In this document: piece after piece, positions 46,501 through 56,400 of the stretch
Layout of the letters: every line of letters begins with the position of its first letter
Position numbering within the stretch: the first letter of the stretch is position 1
From: Thunnus maccoyii
Lineage: Eukaryota; Chordata; Actinopteri; Scombriformes; Scombridae
DNA length: 64,000 nucleotides
Assembly (NCBI RefSeq): GCF_910596095.1
Contig: NC_056545.1
Coordinates: 7,501 to 71,500, forward strand
Direction: 5' to 3'
Notes under the pieces: generated by a model
The model's database searches: none
What the model saw: the letters and a program-made list of their open reading frames with translations, nothing else
What the model was told of the DNA's origin: nothing
Program-made: the position numbers and the translations under genes

Positions 46501-49500
46501 CAATGACAGCTTTTAATGCCTATGCTGTACATCTGCATGAATGTGATTGGCTGTGAATCAGCCAATGATTGTGAAGCATATTAGAAACAGCTGATGACTG
46601 CAGTACTCTGCCCGAAGGAACACTAAGCTTGAGTTCTGGAAATTTTACTTTTCAACAATCAGTCCGATTAAAATATTTAATCGCGTATAATTTGAAATTA
46701 AGTGCACATTTTTTATCTGTTCAATATTTAAAATAAAGGGACATTTTTCAAATGTTAATACTCTTATCAAGATAGGAGTGGACAAGATATGCTTGCTTTA
46801 TGTAAGTGTATGCATTTATTGTTGGAAATCAATTAACAACACAAAACAATGACAATAATTGTCAGAAACCGTCACAGGTGGCCTATATATACATATATAT
46901 ATATATATATATAATATGCAGAGAGCCAAACACACAGAGGCTTTTAAAAGCAGCTTTCTCTCTGGTCTTCAGCACAGACATGAGTTGAGTCTCACAACAC
47001 AGCTTCCTCTAGTTTGAGGGGGAGAAGCAGGAGAAGGGGGGTCGTCACAGGTTGGCCGCGGTCGGCAAGACCATCATCACTACAACCTGCTTGGAAGCAG
47101 GTCGGGCACACTTTGGCCCGACTCCAGAGATGGTCGGTTTTGGGTGTGACATGGCTTAAACTGGTAATGGAGATGCAAATCAGTGCAATATGGTTTGATT
47201 CAGAGCAGCCAAAAGTACCAATGGAAAAACTGTCACAATGTAGCAGGGATGAGTGGACCCAAATGCAGAAAGCAGGGCTGAAGAAAACTGTCTTTATTTC
47301 AATCAATCAATCAATCAATTTTTATTTATATAGCGCCAAATCACAACAAAAGTCATCTCAAGGCACTTTTCACATAGAGCAGGTCAAGACTCTTTAATTT
47401 ACAGAGACCCAACATTCCTCCATGAGCAGCAGCAGGAAAAACTCCCCTTTAACGGGTAGAAACCTGCAGAACCCGACTCTTGGTGGCAGCAGCAGCCAGG
47501 GAAGGATGCCATCAGGACTGTGAAGGACCGCGAAGGTTCGGCCCAGAACCCAGGTTTTCCTGTGAGATGAGAAAGCACAAAAAAACTCCGGGGAAGAAGC
47601 AAAGTTATTGACATGCATTGATGTTACATGAATGCATACAGATGGAGAGGAGGAGGAGGAGAGAGGAGCTCAGTGCATCATGGGAAGTCCCCCAGCAGTC
47701 TAGGCCTATAGCAGCATAACTAAGGGCTGATCCAAGGCGAGCCTGGTCGGCCCTAACTATAAGCTTTATCAAAAAGGAAAGTTTTAAGCCTACTCTTAAA
47801 CATAGAGAGGGTGTCTGCACCCCGGACCCAATCTGGAAGATGGTTCCATAGAAGAGGAGCCTGATAACTGAAGGCTCTGCCTCCCATTCTACTTTTAAAG
47901 ACTGTAGGGACCACCAGTAAGCTGCATACTGGGAGCGCAGTGTTCTAGTGGGATAATACGGTATTATGAGCTCTTCAAGATATGATGGTGTCTGACCATT
48001 AAGGGCTTTGTAAGTTAGGAGAAGGATTTTAAATTCTATTCTAGATTTTACAGGAAGCCGTTATATTTAGTACACATAGAACTGGCTGTAAAGTTTTCCA
48101 GGTTGGCTGAGAGACTAAGAACAAGACTTTCTAATGAGTTATAATGAAGTTCAGGTCTAGAGTTGATAATGAGGCTGCGACTCCTCCTCCTTGGCCAGTG
48201 TCTGGAGGAATGTGAGTATTAATATGACTGGGAGGACTGGATTCATTTAGACTGACATGTTCTTCATGACACAGCCAGGTTTCAGTAAGACAATCAATCA
48301 ATATGATGATCTGAGATTAGATCGTTTACTAATACGGCTTCAGATGACAGAGATCTAATGTTCAAGAGTCCACCAGGTCTTCCCCAGAAAGTCTGCCAGT
48401 TATCTATGAAGCCACATCGTTTGCTGGACGCCACCTCGACAGCCAGCGGTTGAATGATGACATGTGACTACACATGACATCACTGGTCAGATCAGGCAGC
48501 GGTCCAGAGGAAACTACAGAGTCCCACATTGTTTCTGCATATTAACAAACCGACTCAGCATTGATCTTAGTGACTTCTGATTGGTGTAATCAGGAGTCGT
48601 TCCCGCCGACTTGAATAACAATCGTCTCATATTTACGCTTATTCTTAGCCAGCAGTTTTAAATTTGACTCAATGTCGCCCGCTCTGGCCCCAGGAATACA
48701 TTTAACTATAGCTGCTGGTGTCGCTAACTTCACGTTTCTGACTATGGAGCTGCCAATAATCAGAGTTTGTTTCTCAGCAGGTGTGTTACTGAGGGGGGAG
48801 AACCAGTTAGAAACATGAACTGGTTGGTGGTGAACCGTGGGCTTCTGCTTAGGGCTATGCTTCCTTCGGACAGTCACCCAGCCGCCCTGGCTTCCCGGCT
48901 GCTCGGGAGCTGCCGGGGGAGTGGGAGCTACGCTAGGTCGGCCCGCACCGGATACTGGGGGCTGGCTAACTATATTAGCTGCTGATTGTTTTTCCATGGT
49001 GCAGAGCCGCACTTCCAATTCACTGAACCTCACCTCCAACACTGCAAATAAACTACACTTATTACTCGTACCATTTTCACTAAAGGAGGCAGAGGAATAA
49101 CTAAACATTTGACACACCGAGCAAGAGAGAGCAGGAGAACGAGAGGGAGAGAGAGAAGCCATCGCTAACTGTTTCGCTAAGTTTAGCTATGAGCTAACTG
49201 CTGAGCTGAAGATAACTAACAACTGTTGGATTAGCGAGAAAAGTCAGTAAAAGGAGAGAGCTAAGAGTGCTTGAGCAAAACTAACTTACATTTAAATATA
49301 CAGCAGGTATTTATCCACAGTAGTGAGAAATATAGCAAAGTTAACTGAGCTGGGAGCAAAAACACCATCAGTAACCACGGTCAGCAACCGGAAATGACAC
49401 AATACGCTTACCGTAGCACGTCAGCCACACTTTAATATCCTAACTCTGCCCAGACTTAAGCATCTTACTTGTGTCACTTAAGGAAATGAGTAAGGTGTGT

Positions 49501-50417
49501 TTTAGTCCATCTTTCGGGTCCGGCTTGGTTCCTCCGCTCAGATGCTGACGGAGCCGTCCTCACGCTCTGTCTGTGAGTTTTCATGGCAGTTGATCCTTGG
49601 CGGCGTTGCAGAGAAAACAGAGGAGTCGACTCAGTTAAAGGCGAACAGGGCATAGACGTTATCCTTCACCTTTCTTCTGCAGGAAAGAGTGAAAGCACTG
49701 GGTTGCACAGCGGTCTTCTTTGGATCTGGTAACATGCTCGGTTGAACACAAAGAAATATCCACTCGTCCAGCGAGGCTGAGATTGTTTGGCCTAGTTACA
49801 GTTACTTCCTTACGTTAGCTGGTGAGCAGCTAGGTCTCAGTGACATCACGGCTAGAAAGGGAAACCCCGGTACGAGAGTTTGGATCTGCCGGATTTCAAA
49901 CCTAGGTGTTAGTTAATCAGAGCATGATGGGAACTGAAGTCTGTTTGGAGTCCTTTTGTTTGACTCGGCACCTTTCTTTGTTATCAGGCGTTGTGGCTGC
50001 ATGCAGGCCTGCCTTTATCTCATGGGTTAGGGTCGTATGAGGCTCACCACTGTAAGAACAGATCAATCAGGATGTTGTTTGTTCTCGTTGTGGTTGTAAT
50101 GATGTCTGCAGAAGTATTTACTAGATATTTCTTCTCCGTTTGTCTCAGGTTCCCGACAGGAGCGGGGTCTGGTCGAGTGGAGATCTTCATCCTCATCTTC
50201 CTCCTCCTATGACCTTCCTCTGGGGATGGGCGTGATCAGGCGGACTCGCTGGCTGCAACGGTTTCCCATCAGCCCCTCCTTCAGGGGTTGGCGGGCGTCT
50301 GACAACCTGCCCCCACCTGTGGAGGAGGACGAGGTGGATGAGGGAGGAAGAGTAGGAGGGGAGGACGTAGAGGGAAAGGAAGCTGCTGACATCAACCTGC
50401 CCAGTACCAAGGTGTGA
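28446..50417 (+). CDS. slc23a1: Solute carrier family 23 member 1, sodium/ascorbate cotransporter SVCT1 (14 coding exons)
   Basis: Exons: 28446-28463, 35152-35325, 35950-36107, 37002-37090, 37358-37425, 37626-37807, 37965-38085, 38323-38479, 38854-39001, 40052-40157, 40398-40527, 41501-41644, 43268-43363, 50149-50417. The total is 1860 nt, 619 aa (human SVCT1 598). All junctions are GT-AG and in phase. Family marks: [16 protein letters not shown] then the conserved QH pair (64-65) in the first membrane segment; N-glycosylation sites NWS (152) and NTS (158); the nucleobase-ascorbate signature [12 protein letters not shown] (396-407); [13 protein letters not shown]; and [40 protein letters not shown] and the C-terminal STKV match SVCT1, not SVCT2. 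Role: Na+-driven L-ascorbate uptake at the apical membrane of gut and kidney epithelium, which matters in teleosts because they cannot make vitamin C. Exon 1, coding MEDNCE, is inferred from its ATG and GTAAAC donor; if wrong, an in-frame ATG exists at 35209. Nearly every intron carries its own tandem array. Confidence 0.95.
28530..28890 (-). mobile_element. LINE reverse-transcriptase fragment in slc23a1 intron 1
   Basis: On the minus strand, [15 protein letters not shown] (about 28810-28860) and [14 protein letters not shown] (about 28700-28742) are adjacent RT blocks of an L2/CR1-type LINE. The segment is homologous to 44510-44765 in intron 13. Confidence 0.8.
28891..30429. other. Intron 1 sequence between LINE fragments
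   Basis: No exon or recognised element. Frames at 28892-29366 are short, with no family resemblance. This stretch separates two LINE portions and may be a later insertion. Confidence 0.4.
30430..31915 (-). mobile_element. LINE fragment with endonuclease and early RT, slc23a1 intron 1
   Basis: On the minus strand, [20 protein letters not shown] followed by [12 protein letters not shown] (about 31680-31830) is the start of the apurinic-type endonuclease of an L2-like LINE. Downstream, [13 protein letters not shown] (about 30490-30535) is an early RT block. The stretch 30744-31170 is closely similar to 45645-46090 in intron 13, so both introns received copies of the same family. Frameshifted and inactive. 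Confidence 0.8.
31916..32717. other. Intron 1 sequence with small tandem repeats
   Basis: It contains four to five copies of a 15-bp GC-rich unit (CCGGCAGACCGGGCC) at about 31930-31987, a G11 run near 32115-32128, and three copies of TTCTCTGGTCTCTTG at about 32248-32293. No exon. Confidence 0.7.
32718..34349. repeat. 1.6-kb array of mixed GTTTA and GTTA units
   Basis: The whole tract is built of two short words, GTTTA (5 bp) and GTTA (4 bp), with rare ACTTTA, AATTTA and TTAAA variants. Their order is irregular but short patterns recur (for example GTTAGTTTAGTTAC). It is strongly strand-asymmetric: the plus strand is almost free of C. Confidence 0.97.
34350..34983. repeat. 29-bp GC-rich minisatellite
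   Basis: About 21 copies of a 29-bp unit with core CTCCTCACCATGGGGCCCCC, directly abutting the AT-rich array. Variation is at two sites: CACCATG or CAACATG, and GGTAC, AGTAC, GGTGC or AGTGC. It lies about 170 bp before slc23a1 exon 2. Confidence 0.97.
35326..35949. other. slc23a1 intron 2
   Basis: No array. The segment at about 35795-35910 resembles a widespread fish retroposon (GCCTTTATTATGGTGACAGT), but the family cannot be named. Confidence 0.4.
36425..36570. mobile_element. LINE-type 3' tail in slc23a1 intron 3
   Basis: AATAATAATATCTTTATTCA followed by TATAGCACCTTT and a cluster of CAAAG words is the standard 3' end seen on L2-type fish LINEs. Only the tail is present. Confidence 0.45.
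36954..36999 (+). repeat. (GT)23 directly at the slc23a1 exon 4 acceptor
   Basis: Twenty-three GT units end at 36999, and the next two bases are the acceptor AG (37000-37001). No polypyrimidine tract lies between them. Confidence 0.95.
37098..37319. repeat. (CTGT)n/(CTGC)n array in slc23a1 intron 4
   Basis: A tetranucleotide CTGT array with scattered CTGC units begins about 8 bases after the exon 4 donor and fills most of the intron. It remains open in several frames on both strands but is non-coding. Confidence 0.95.
37434..37484. repeat. (AAT)n/(ATT)n in slc23a1 intron 5
   Basis: AAT units switch to ATT units, forming a perfect AT-rich inverted repeat just after the exon 5 donor. Confidence 0.9.
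37813..37916. repeat. CTGT/CTAC array in slc23a1 intron 6
   Basis: CTGTCTGTCTAC-type 12-bp units with CTGTGTGT variants start 6 bases after the exon 6 donor. The composition resembles the array in the prob1 intron at 55.6-56.4 kb, in complement. Confidence 0.9.
38497..38650. repeat. 35-bp repeat in slc23a1 intron 8
   Basis: About 4.4 copies of a 35-bp unit with core CCAATCACAGGCTTCACAAC. Every copy holds a CCAATCA word. A short (GAT)n follows at about 38760-38778. Confidence 0.9.
39030..40026. repeat. 37-bp minisatellite in slc23a1 intron 9 with splice-donor motifs
   Basis: About 27 copies of a 37-bp unit with core TTACCTGACAGACTCCGCCC followed by CTACAGGTAATGTGATC, with some copies ending TGTTAATATC instead. 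On the minus strand each unit contains CAGGTAAGAT (or CAGGTAAGATA), a nearly ideal 5' splice site, plus a GGGGCGGAG GC box. On the plus strand many carry CAGGTAATG. It fills the intron between exons 9 and 10. Confidence 0.97.
40543..41500 (+). repeat. About 59-bp minisatellite duplicating the exon 12 acceptor of slc23a1
   Basis: Sixteen copies of a 58-60-bp unit, TGTTTCTCAGGTGTGATCAG plus a (GT)n, GATGTAATAATAATCC spacer, precede the true acceptor. The real exon 12 start, TTTCTCAG|GTATGATCAC, is the last member of the series. Each unit therefore holds a copy of the 3' splice site and the first bases of the exon. Confidence 0.97.
41655..43245. repeat. 30-bp minisatellite in slc23a1 intron 12
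   Basis: About 53 copies of a 30-bp unit with core TGTAGATCAGCTCTGTATAG then ATCTG and TTAAA or ATAGA. AGATCT occurs in nearly every copy. Because the unit is ten codons long, one minus-strand frame stays open for 434 codons (42121-43425) and reads [10 protein letters not shown] repeatedly. I regard this as a repeat artefact, not a gene. Confidence 0.97.
43524..43572. repeat. (CA)n in slc23a1 intron 13
   Basis: A CA dinucleotide tract interrupted once by AA. Confidence 0.9.
43700..44765 (-). mobile_element. 5'-truncated LINE (L2-like) in slc23a1 intron 13
   Basis: The minus-strand frame 44449-43907 encodes [58 protein letters not shown] and [20 protein letters not shown]. This is the C-terminal part of an L2/CR1-type LINE ORF2. 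A decayed GVPQGS..GPLLFN RT block lies at about 44715-44765. The 3' end, near 43700-43760, has the TTTATTTATACAGCAACAAG tail usual for the family. It abuts a second LINE of a different subfamily. Confidence 0.85.
44766..46230 (-). mobile_element. LINE ORF2 fragment of a second subfamily in slc23a1 intron 13
   Basis: On the minus strand, in order: a linker-like region (45.6-46.2 kb), [15 protein letters not shown] (about 45500-45545), [33 protein letters not shown] (about 45330-45372), YADDTQLF (45250-45275), and [12 protein letters not shown]...[15 protein letters not shown] (44800-45025). These are the RT palm and thumb of an L2/CR1-like LINE. Stops and frameshifts are present. The first part is homologous to 30.7-31.2 kb in intron 1. 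Confidence 0.85.
46231..47289. other. Intron 13 sequence, no gene
   Basis: No exon is recognised. (TA)n lies at about 46886-46912. The sequence at 46985-47290 (CAGCTTCCTCTAGTTTGAGG and on) has no identifiable family. Confidence 0.4.
47290..49430 (-). mobile_element. Internally deleted LINE with SGNH-domain ORF1, slc23a1 intron 13
   Basis: The 3' end is at the left: an (AATC)n tail at 47299-47318 and TTTATTTATATAGCGCCAAA. The 5' end is at the right. ORF1 starts at 49162 on the minus strand: [20 protein letters not shown], a heptad-like segment, then [15 protein letters not shown] and [10 protein letters not shown], the block I and block III motifs of an SGNH/GDSL esterase fold, which is known in ORF1 of some CR1/L2 LINEs. 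After a stop the frame continues (SEVTKIN..). It then jumps to [20 protein letters not shown], the start of the ORF2 endonuclease, and next to [20 protein letters not shown], the ORF2 C-terminus. Most of ORF2 is deleted. Confidence 0.85.
49431..50148. other. End of slc23a1 intron 13
   Basis: Single-copy-looking sequence without a recognised exon, ending in the acceptor TTTGTCTCAG at 50148. Confidence 0.5.
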
Positions 50418-51884
50418 CTGTGATGTCATCAGTCAGACATCCTGTTAAAGTCTTTGCTGTTTTAAAGCCACACTGTGATGTTTACTGACGTGGAATCAAA
50501 CCTGTGAGGTCAAGAACCACATCAGGCCAGCAGGAAGCTGTTCATATCATAATCTGAAGCATTAACTGGACGTTTCATCGTTTCTTATGCACAAACTTTA
50601 GAATTTGATCAAATTAAATGCGCAGTCCTGACAGAGATGGAATAAGTTTCACTGATGATTCATCACTAAGTTGTGATTCTGACAGCGACGGCTCGGTGTA
50701 AAGAACTGTGTCAGCAAACTGCTCAGCCTTAAGAGCCAATCAGGACTGGTCTTCACTGTGATGTCACACCTTAACAATGATGTCTAATCAAACACCTTCA
50801 TTCAATCCATTCATTATAATCTTCACATAGGAGTGATTTATTGCACAGCTGTTTTATTGGATTGTATTATTTCAGTGTAGTTTTGCGGTTTTGCCTCTGT
50901 TACCATGGAAACATAAAAACATTTATACGTTTAACAGGGCTGACTGCTGTAAACTACTCAGGAAACAGTTTAAGAAGCTGTGATGAAACAAGTTCTTACT
51001 TTTTATTTATTTTTATTGGAGTATCACAAGACAGCATTTTTATTAGTCAATTGTAAGAGGAGACATTTTAGAAATGTCACAAAATTTCATTTTAAAACAC
51101 TCGTGTGTCAGAAAATTGTGCAAAAGTGTACAAAACAAACCTGACTGACAACAACACATTTTAATATAATATCACATGTTTCATTCTGTTCATCATTTAA
51201 ACTCTTCAAGTGAGGCTGAAAACCTTTAGTTATATATGGACACAATTAAAAGCAATATAATGATTATAATAATTATGCATTTATATATGATTAATGAGGT
51301 GAAGTCAAGGTGTTTTACACTGAAACAGAAGACACATTCATTATATCAAAGGTTCAGATGCATAAAACTGTAGATTCATGACTAAAACTGTGTGAACACA
51401 CAAAGCCAGAAATATGCAGACACATGCGTACACATGGTTCTGTTTTATGAATCTCAGTTATTGTGGAAGTGGGCGCATGTGCACGAGCCTCATTTCCACT
51501 CCCACAATTCACCATCAGTTCACTGTCTGCTCCACCAGTCTGTACAGCTGTCAATGAAACTAACAGGAAAGAAGAAGAAGAAGAAGTGCCGTCTCAGGTT
51601 CTCCATCAGCCAGAATAGCTGTCATTACACGTGTGACCGTTACACACGGCTGTGCACGGCTCTTTGTAATCAGTTAATCAGTGTTATGCTTATAAATGTG
51701 CCTTTGATTGGCATTTTACAAATCTGTGTAAATGCAAAAAAAAAAAAATCACACGATCAGTGCAGCTGGTTGTCAACCTGAACAATGTTTCACTGACAGA
51801 TTCTCAGCTTATATTTCATCACCAGTGTGCAGGAAATGGCATATGTGTGGTTTTTGTACATCTGGCCGTAGGTGTCAATACCTT

Positions 51885-52124
51885 CTAACAGTAAATGTTA
51901 AAACGCTGATGGTGAGTCAATAGTGTTTCTGTCATGTATAATAATATATCATCTACATAACAAGAGAATGAAACATCATTATTGTGACAGGTGAAATGTT
52001 CAAGTACTGAAAATAAACTGGGACCCATTACAGATCCCTGTGGCACGCCAGACCTCTGCAGAGCAGTTACATCAACAGGAAATGATTTTAATGATGACCA
52101 CATGAATGTAAATCTATTGTACAA
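51885..52124 (-). mobile_element. LINE RT fragment
   Basis: The minus strand reads RSGVPQGSVMGPSLFS and SCYVDDILLYM, the RT blocks around the catalytic YxDD, from a LINE family different from the copies in slc23a1. About 80 codons survive. Confidence 0.8.
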
Positions 52125-52654
52125 TATTTAGTATTTATCACATTTTTATATTTGTGCAGTTTGTGCTAAATGTTTAAACTTATAGAACTTAATTTTGTAT
52201 CAATATTTTGTATTTTGAAAAGCTGTAATTATATTCATCATTTAATGTTATGATGTGATTATATTGTGTTCTTAGACCAAACTGGCAGTTTCTCTTATGA
52301 AAGACAAAAAACAAACAAAATAAAGTAAATTTCACTCTTTATCTGCTCGGGATGATTTTATGGTTTAAGGTTGTAAACGTTCAGAGAGGAAAGCAGCGCT
52401 GTACGTAAAAAAAACTATGTACAAAATCAAAAGACAAGCAAAAACAAGGTGAACTCATGTCGTCATTGTGAAAATTGGATCTTTTCTTAGTGTGCAAACA
52501 ACATTTCAGTAAACAAAGAGAAAGTGACAACAGGCAGACTTTAGTACACTGATATTTAAATCTGTTAATGGCTGTGATCAAACCTTCACTGTGTGTATCT
52601 GGTTCAGATTAGCATCATCTATCATTACTACTCTTACAGCTGATACGAGTGGGT

Positions 52655-53060
52655 GGATCAATATGTGCCTGACAGAATGAGTCTTTGTGAAATATCACTG
52701 AACCGAACTTGTTTTGATGCATTGAATAAGACTTCCAGTCTGCACCGGGACCATTTAGTGGTCCAGAATGCTGCCGTACAGCTTTTGACTGGGTCTCTTT
52801 ACACTGGGCTCCTCATCAAGTTCAGAATCCACTTTAAGATGATTGTGATCACTTTTAGAGTTGTATAGTCAGACAGCTTTATTACAGATCCACAGCAGCA
52901 GGTCTCTGAGGTCTGATCAGGCTTTGCTGGTTGTTCCTCACTTTAGAATCAAAACTAAAGGAGGTTGTGCCTTTAAGGATTGTAATTAATGATGTGTGGA
53001 CAAAGCAGCTCAACACCTACTTATTACTTATTTTACCTCTATTTGTGTTTCTATTGATAA
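52655..53060 (+). mobile_element. LINE ORF2 C-terminal fragment
   Basis: HLVVQNAAVQLLTGS and LLIKFRIHFKMIVITFR match the conserved block VQNAAVRLLTG...FRIHFKILVLTF near the C-terminus of fish LINE ORF2. Opposite in orientation to the fragment at 51.9-52.1 kb. Confidence 0.7.
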
Positions 53061-53396
53061 GGTGATACAAGGTGATACATATATATTAATTTTACTTACA
53101 TACTTACTTACTTGCACCTCCTCCTTCCAAAGTTTTTTTGTACATTTGTGCAGTTAAAATCTTTTGATGATGTGTTGGGTCTTGGTGTACCGTCAGAGCT
53201 GCGGTTCCTCTAACATCCACTAGAAGCTGCTGTGATCAAACTGACTAAATATACGGAGTCACAACAGTTTTTACACAAGTTGAGCTCTCAGCAGATTCAA
53301 TGAACTTCTTCTATGATTGACTGAGGGCAGACTTTTATGATAAAAGTCTTATTATAGAGACATTGAGAATGAAAGTGGAGGATGTTTCAGGTTTGG

Positions 53397-53402
53397 TTTA
53401 TT
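53397..53402 (-). terminator. Candidate polyadenylation signal of the prob1-like gene
   Basis: The complement reads AATAAA, 35 bases downstream of the stop codon at 53437-53439. The position is suitable for a very short 3' UTR; other signals further on may also be used. Confidence 0.45.
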
Positions 53403-53436
53403 GTTTGTTCGTCTGATGTGACTTCATGTGATGTCA

Positions 53437-56400
53437 TCATGGTGCAGTATGAGTGTAGTTAACTGATGGCGTGCGCAGGGTGAAGGGCAGGCAGGGCGGG
53501 GCATACAGGGAGGACATGGCCAGCGGCGGCTGGAACTGCATCACCGGGAGGACAGCGGGGGCGGGATTAGCGCCGCACACTGCAATGACGCCGGCGTTGG
53601 GAGCGGAGCTGGCTGCAGGTAGGAAGACCTCGATGTACTGACCGGTTTCTGGATCCAGCAGCATCTTCCTCTGTGGCTGTGGGGGCGTATCCACATAGAA
53701 GCATCGCCCACTTTTAGGATCTAACATCATATGATATGAGGGGGCGGGGCCACTGAACAGGGCTCCAGGTGCTGCAGCAGAACCAGTAATGTCAACAAGG
53801 AAGTCGCTACCTACCTGTGCAGGTAGGAAACCCTGAACGTTACACAGAAACTGCTGCTGCTGCTGCTGTTGCTGCTGCTGAAGGTGTTGTTGTTGCTGCT
53901 GCTCTTGTGTTGCAGATACAGTCACTGGGTTGCAGTTGCTCTCCTGGTTGCCTGCAGTGCTGCTGGGAGGGGGGCAGCACTTGATGAGACCTTTATATCC
54001 CTCCAGTTGGTAGGATGTGTTTCCAGTTGGCCTGCTGTTGTCCTCAGACTGGGACCTCTGCAGCAGGTGGAGGGTGGGACCTTGTGGGGGAACACTCTGG
54101 AGCTGCAGCTGAGAGAAGTTCAGAGGGTTCTGGACGTAGCTGACTCTCCCCAGGTGAGGGTGCAGGGTGGCGGGGAAGGCAGGCAGGGCGTGGAAGCAGG
54201 AGTGGAGGATGGGCTGGGACTGAGAGGATACACCCATGATGGAGCTCTGTCCCTGGGCAGAGAGCGGCAGCTGGGTCCCCTGAGCGAGGCTGGGGGTGGA
54301 GGAGGGTGGAGGAGGCTTGCTGTGACTCACACCTGCAGCTCTCTCTGATTGGCTGGGCTCTGATAGCCTGCTGCTAGCAGGTGGTTTGGTGGGTGGGTCT
54401 AACAACACGGCAGACCAGGTGTCATCATCCACTTTGTTTCTGCTTATGATTGGCTCGCTGCCTCGTCTGTGCTGTGTGATTGGACGATTGAATCTGTCGC
54501 TCTCTTTCCTGTCCTGTGATTGGCTGAGAGATGCAGCGACCTTGGCCACAAATCCTCTGGAGGTGCTGCTGTAAACTGAGGCAATTTTTGTTTGATGGTG
54601 ACCTTTAACCCCTACAGCCTGCTGGTAGCTGGGAGGGGGACTGTCCTCCTGACCGATCACCTTGAAGGTTGCTGGCTTGTCGTTGGTCTCAGGTTGTGTT
54701 GTTGGAGCTGAGCTGTTGTTCCTGAACGAGAGGCTGTAGGTGTTTTTAACTAAACTCCTCATGTCTCTCACCACATGAACTGGAGCCTTAAACACACCAG
54801 CAGCCTTACCTCCTCCTCCCCCGTCCCTCTCCCCCTCCTGCTCCGCAGGCTGGAGGCTGGGGAGGACCGGAGCTTTGTGGTTCTGCTGTACGGTATTCTG
54901 CACATGAGAGGTTTTTGTGTTGCAGTTTGTAGAGTTGTTGTGATTCTCTGAGTTGGAGGTGCTCTGCTCTACCTGCATCTTCTTGGACAGGACACTCTTG
55001 ATGATGCATGATGCCATCTTGGTTTTAGTTTCATCCAAAGAGAAGGACTTTTGGAGTCGTTGTCTTGGTGCAGAGTTTCCTCCCATATGAAACCCTTGAA
55101 ACAAGACAACAAGCAGAAGACAGACTGATGGGAAGTGTGGACAGGATGTATTTATGCTAAACTAAATTTCCACTTTAGTAAGACTTGACTTCCTGCTGAT
55201 CCTTCAACATGAAAGCCTTTGAAATGGCAATGGAGAGCTTTTGTGTTGAAGGAGAAGAAGAGGATTATCTGTGATGTCATGCTGGGATTAGAGACTGAGC
55301 CGGACACTACAGGTGAGAACGTGAAGTGGTACAGGTGTTAGTTACCTTGGCCGGCTGCAGCAACCCGACCTCTGTAGACACTGTAGCTGTCGACGTTACT
55401 GCTGGTCGTCGAGTGTGGATGGAAGGAAGCAGGCATGCTGTGTTGGCGTAGCAACAGATCAGGGCGGTGTCGGATAGTGGGACAGAGCAGCTCATTGGCT
55501 GAGACCTCACTGTTAGCTCCTCCCCCTTCAGCAGGTCCATCCTTCAGTATCATCTTGAGAGGTAGACAGGTAGACAGACAGGTAAACAGACAGGTAGACA
55601 GACAGGTAGACAGACAGGTAAACAGACAGGTAGACAGACAGGTAGACAGACAGGTAGACAGACAGGTAAACAGACAGGTAGACAGACAGGTAGACAGACA
55701 GGTAGACAGAGAGGTAGACAGACAAGTAAACAGACAGGTAGACAGACAGGTAAACAGACAGGTAGACAGACAGGTAGACAGACAGGTAGACAGAGAGGTA
55801 GACAGACAGGTAAACAGACAGGTAGATGGACTGGTAGACAGACAGGTAGACAGACAGGTAAACAGACAGGTAGACGGACTGGTAGACAGACAGGTAGACA
55901 GACAGGTAAACAGACAGGTAGACGGACTGGTAGACAGACAGGTAAACGGACTGGTAGACAGACTGGTAGACGGACTGGTAGACGGACTGGTAGACGGACT
56001 GGTAGACGGACTGGTAGACAGACAGGTAAACAGACAGGTAGACGGACTGGTAGACAGACAGGTAAACGGACTGGTAGACAGACTGGTAGACAGACTGGTA
56101 AACAGACAGGTAGACGGACTGGTAGACAGACTGGTAGACAGACTGGTAGACGGACTGGTAGACAGACTGGTAGACAGACAGGTAAACGGACTGGTAGACA
56201 GACTGGTAGACAGACTGGTAGACAGACTGGTAGACGGACTGGTAGACAGACAGGTAAACAGACAGGTAAACAGACAGGTAGACGGACTGGTAGACGGACT
56301 GGTAGACAGGTAGACAGACAGGTAGACAGACAGGTAGACAGACAGGTAGATGGACTGGTAGACAGGTAGACAGGTAGACAGGTGGAGGAGGTACCTGTTG

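Larger units (their letters stand above)
50418..53396. other. slc23a1 3' UTR and intergenic region
   Basis: It follows the TGA at 50415-50417. It carries an RFX-type GTTACCATGGAAAC (50899-50912), an A12 run near 51737, two small LINE fragments (listed separately), and AATAAA words at about 52013 and 52319 that could end a slc23a1 transcript. The two flanking genes are convergent, so their 3' UTRs face each other here. Confidence 0.5.
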
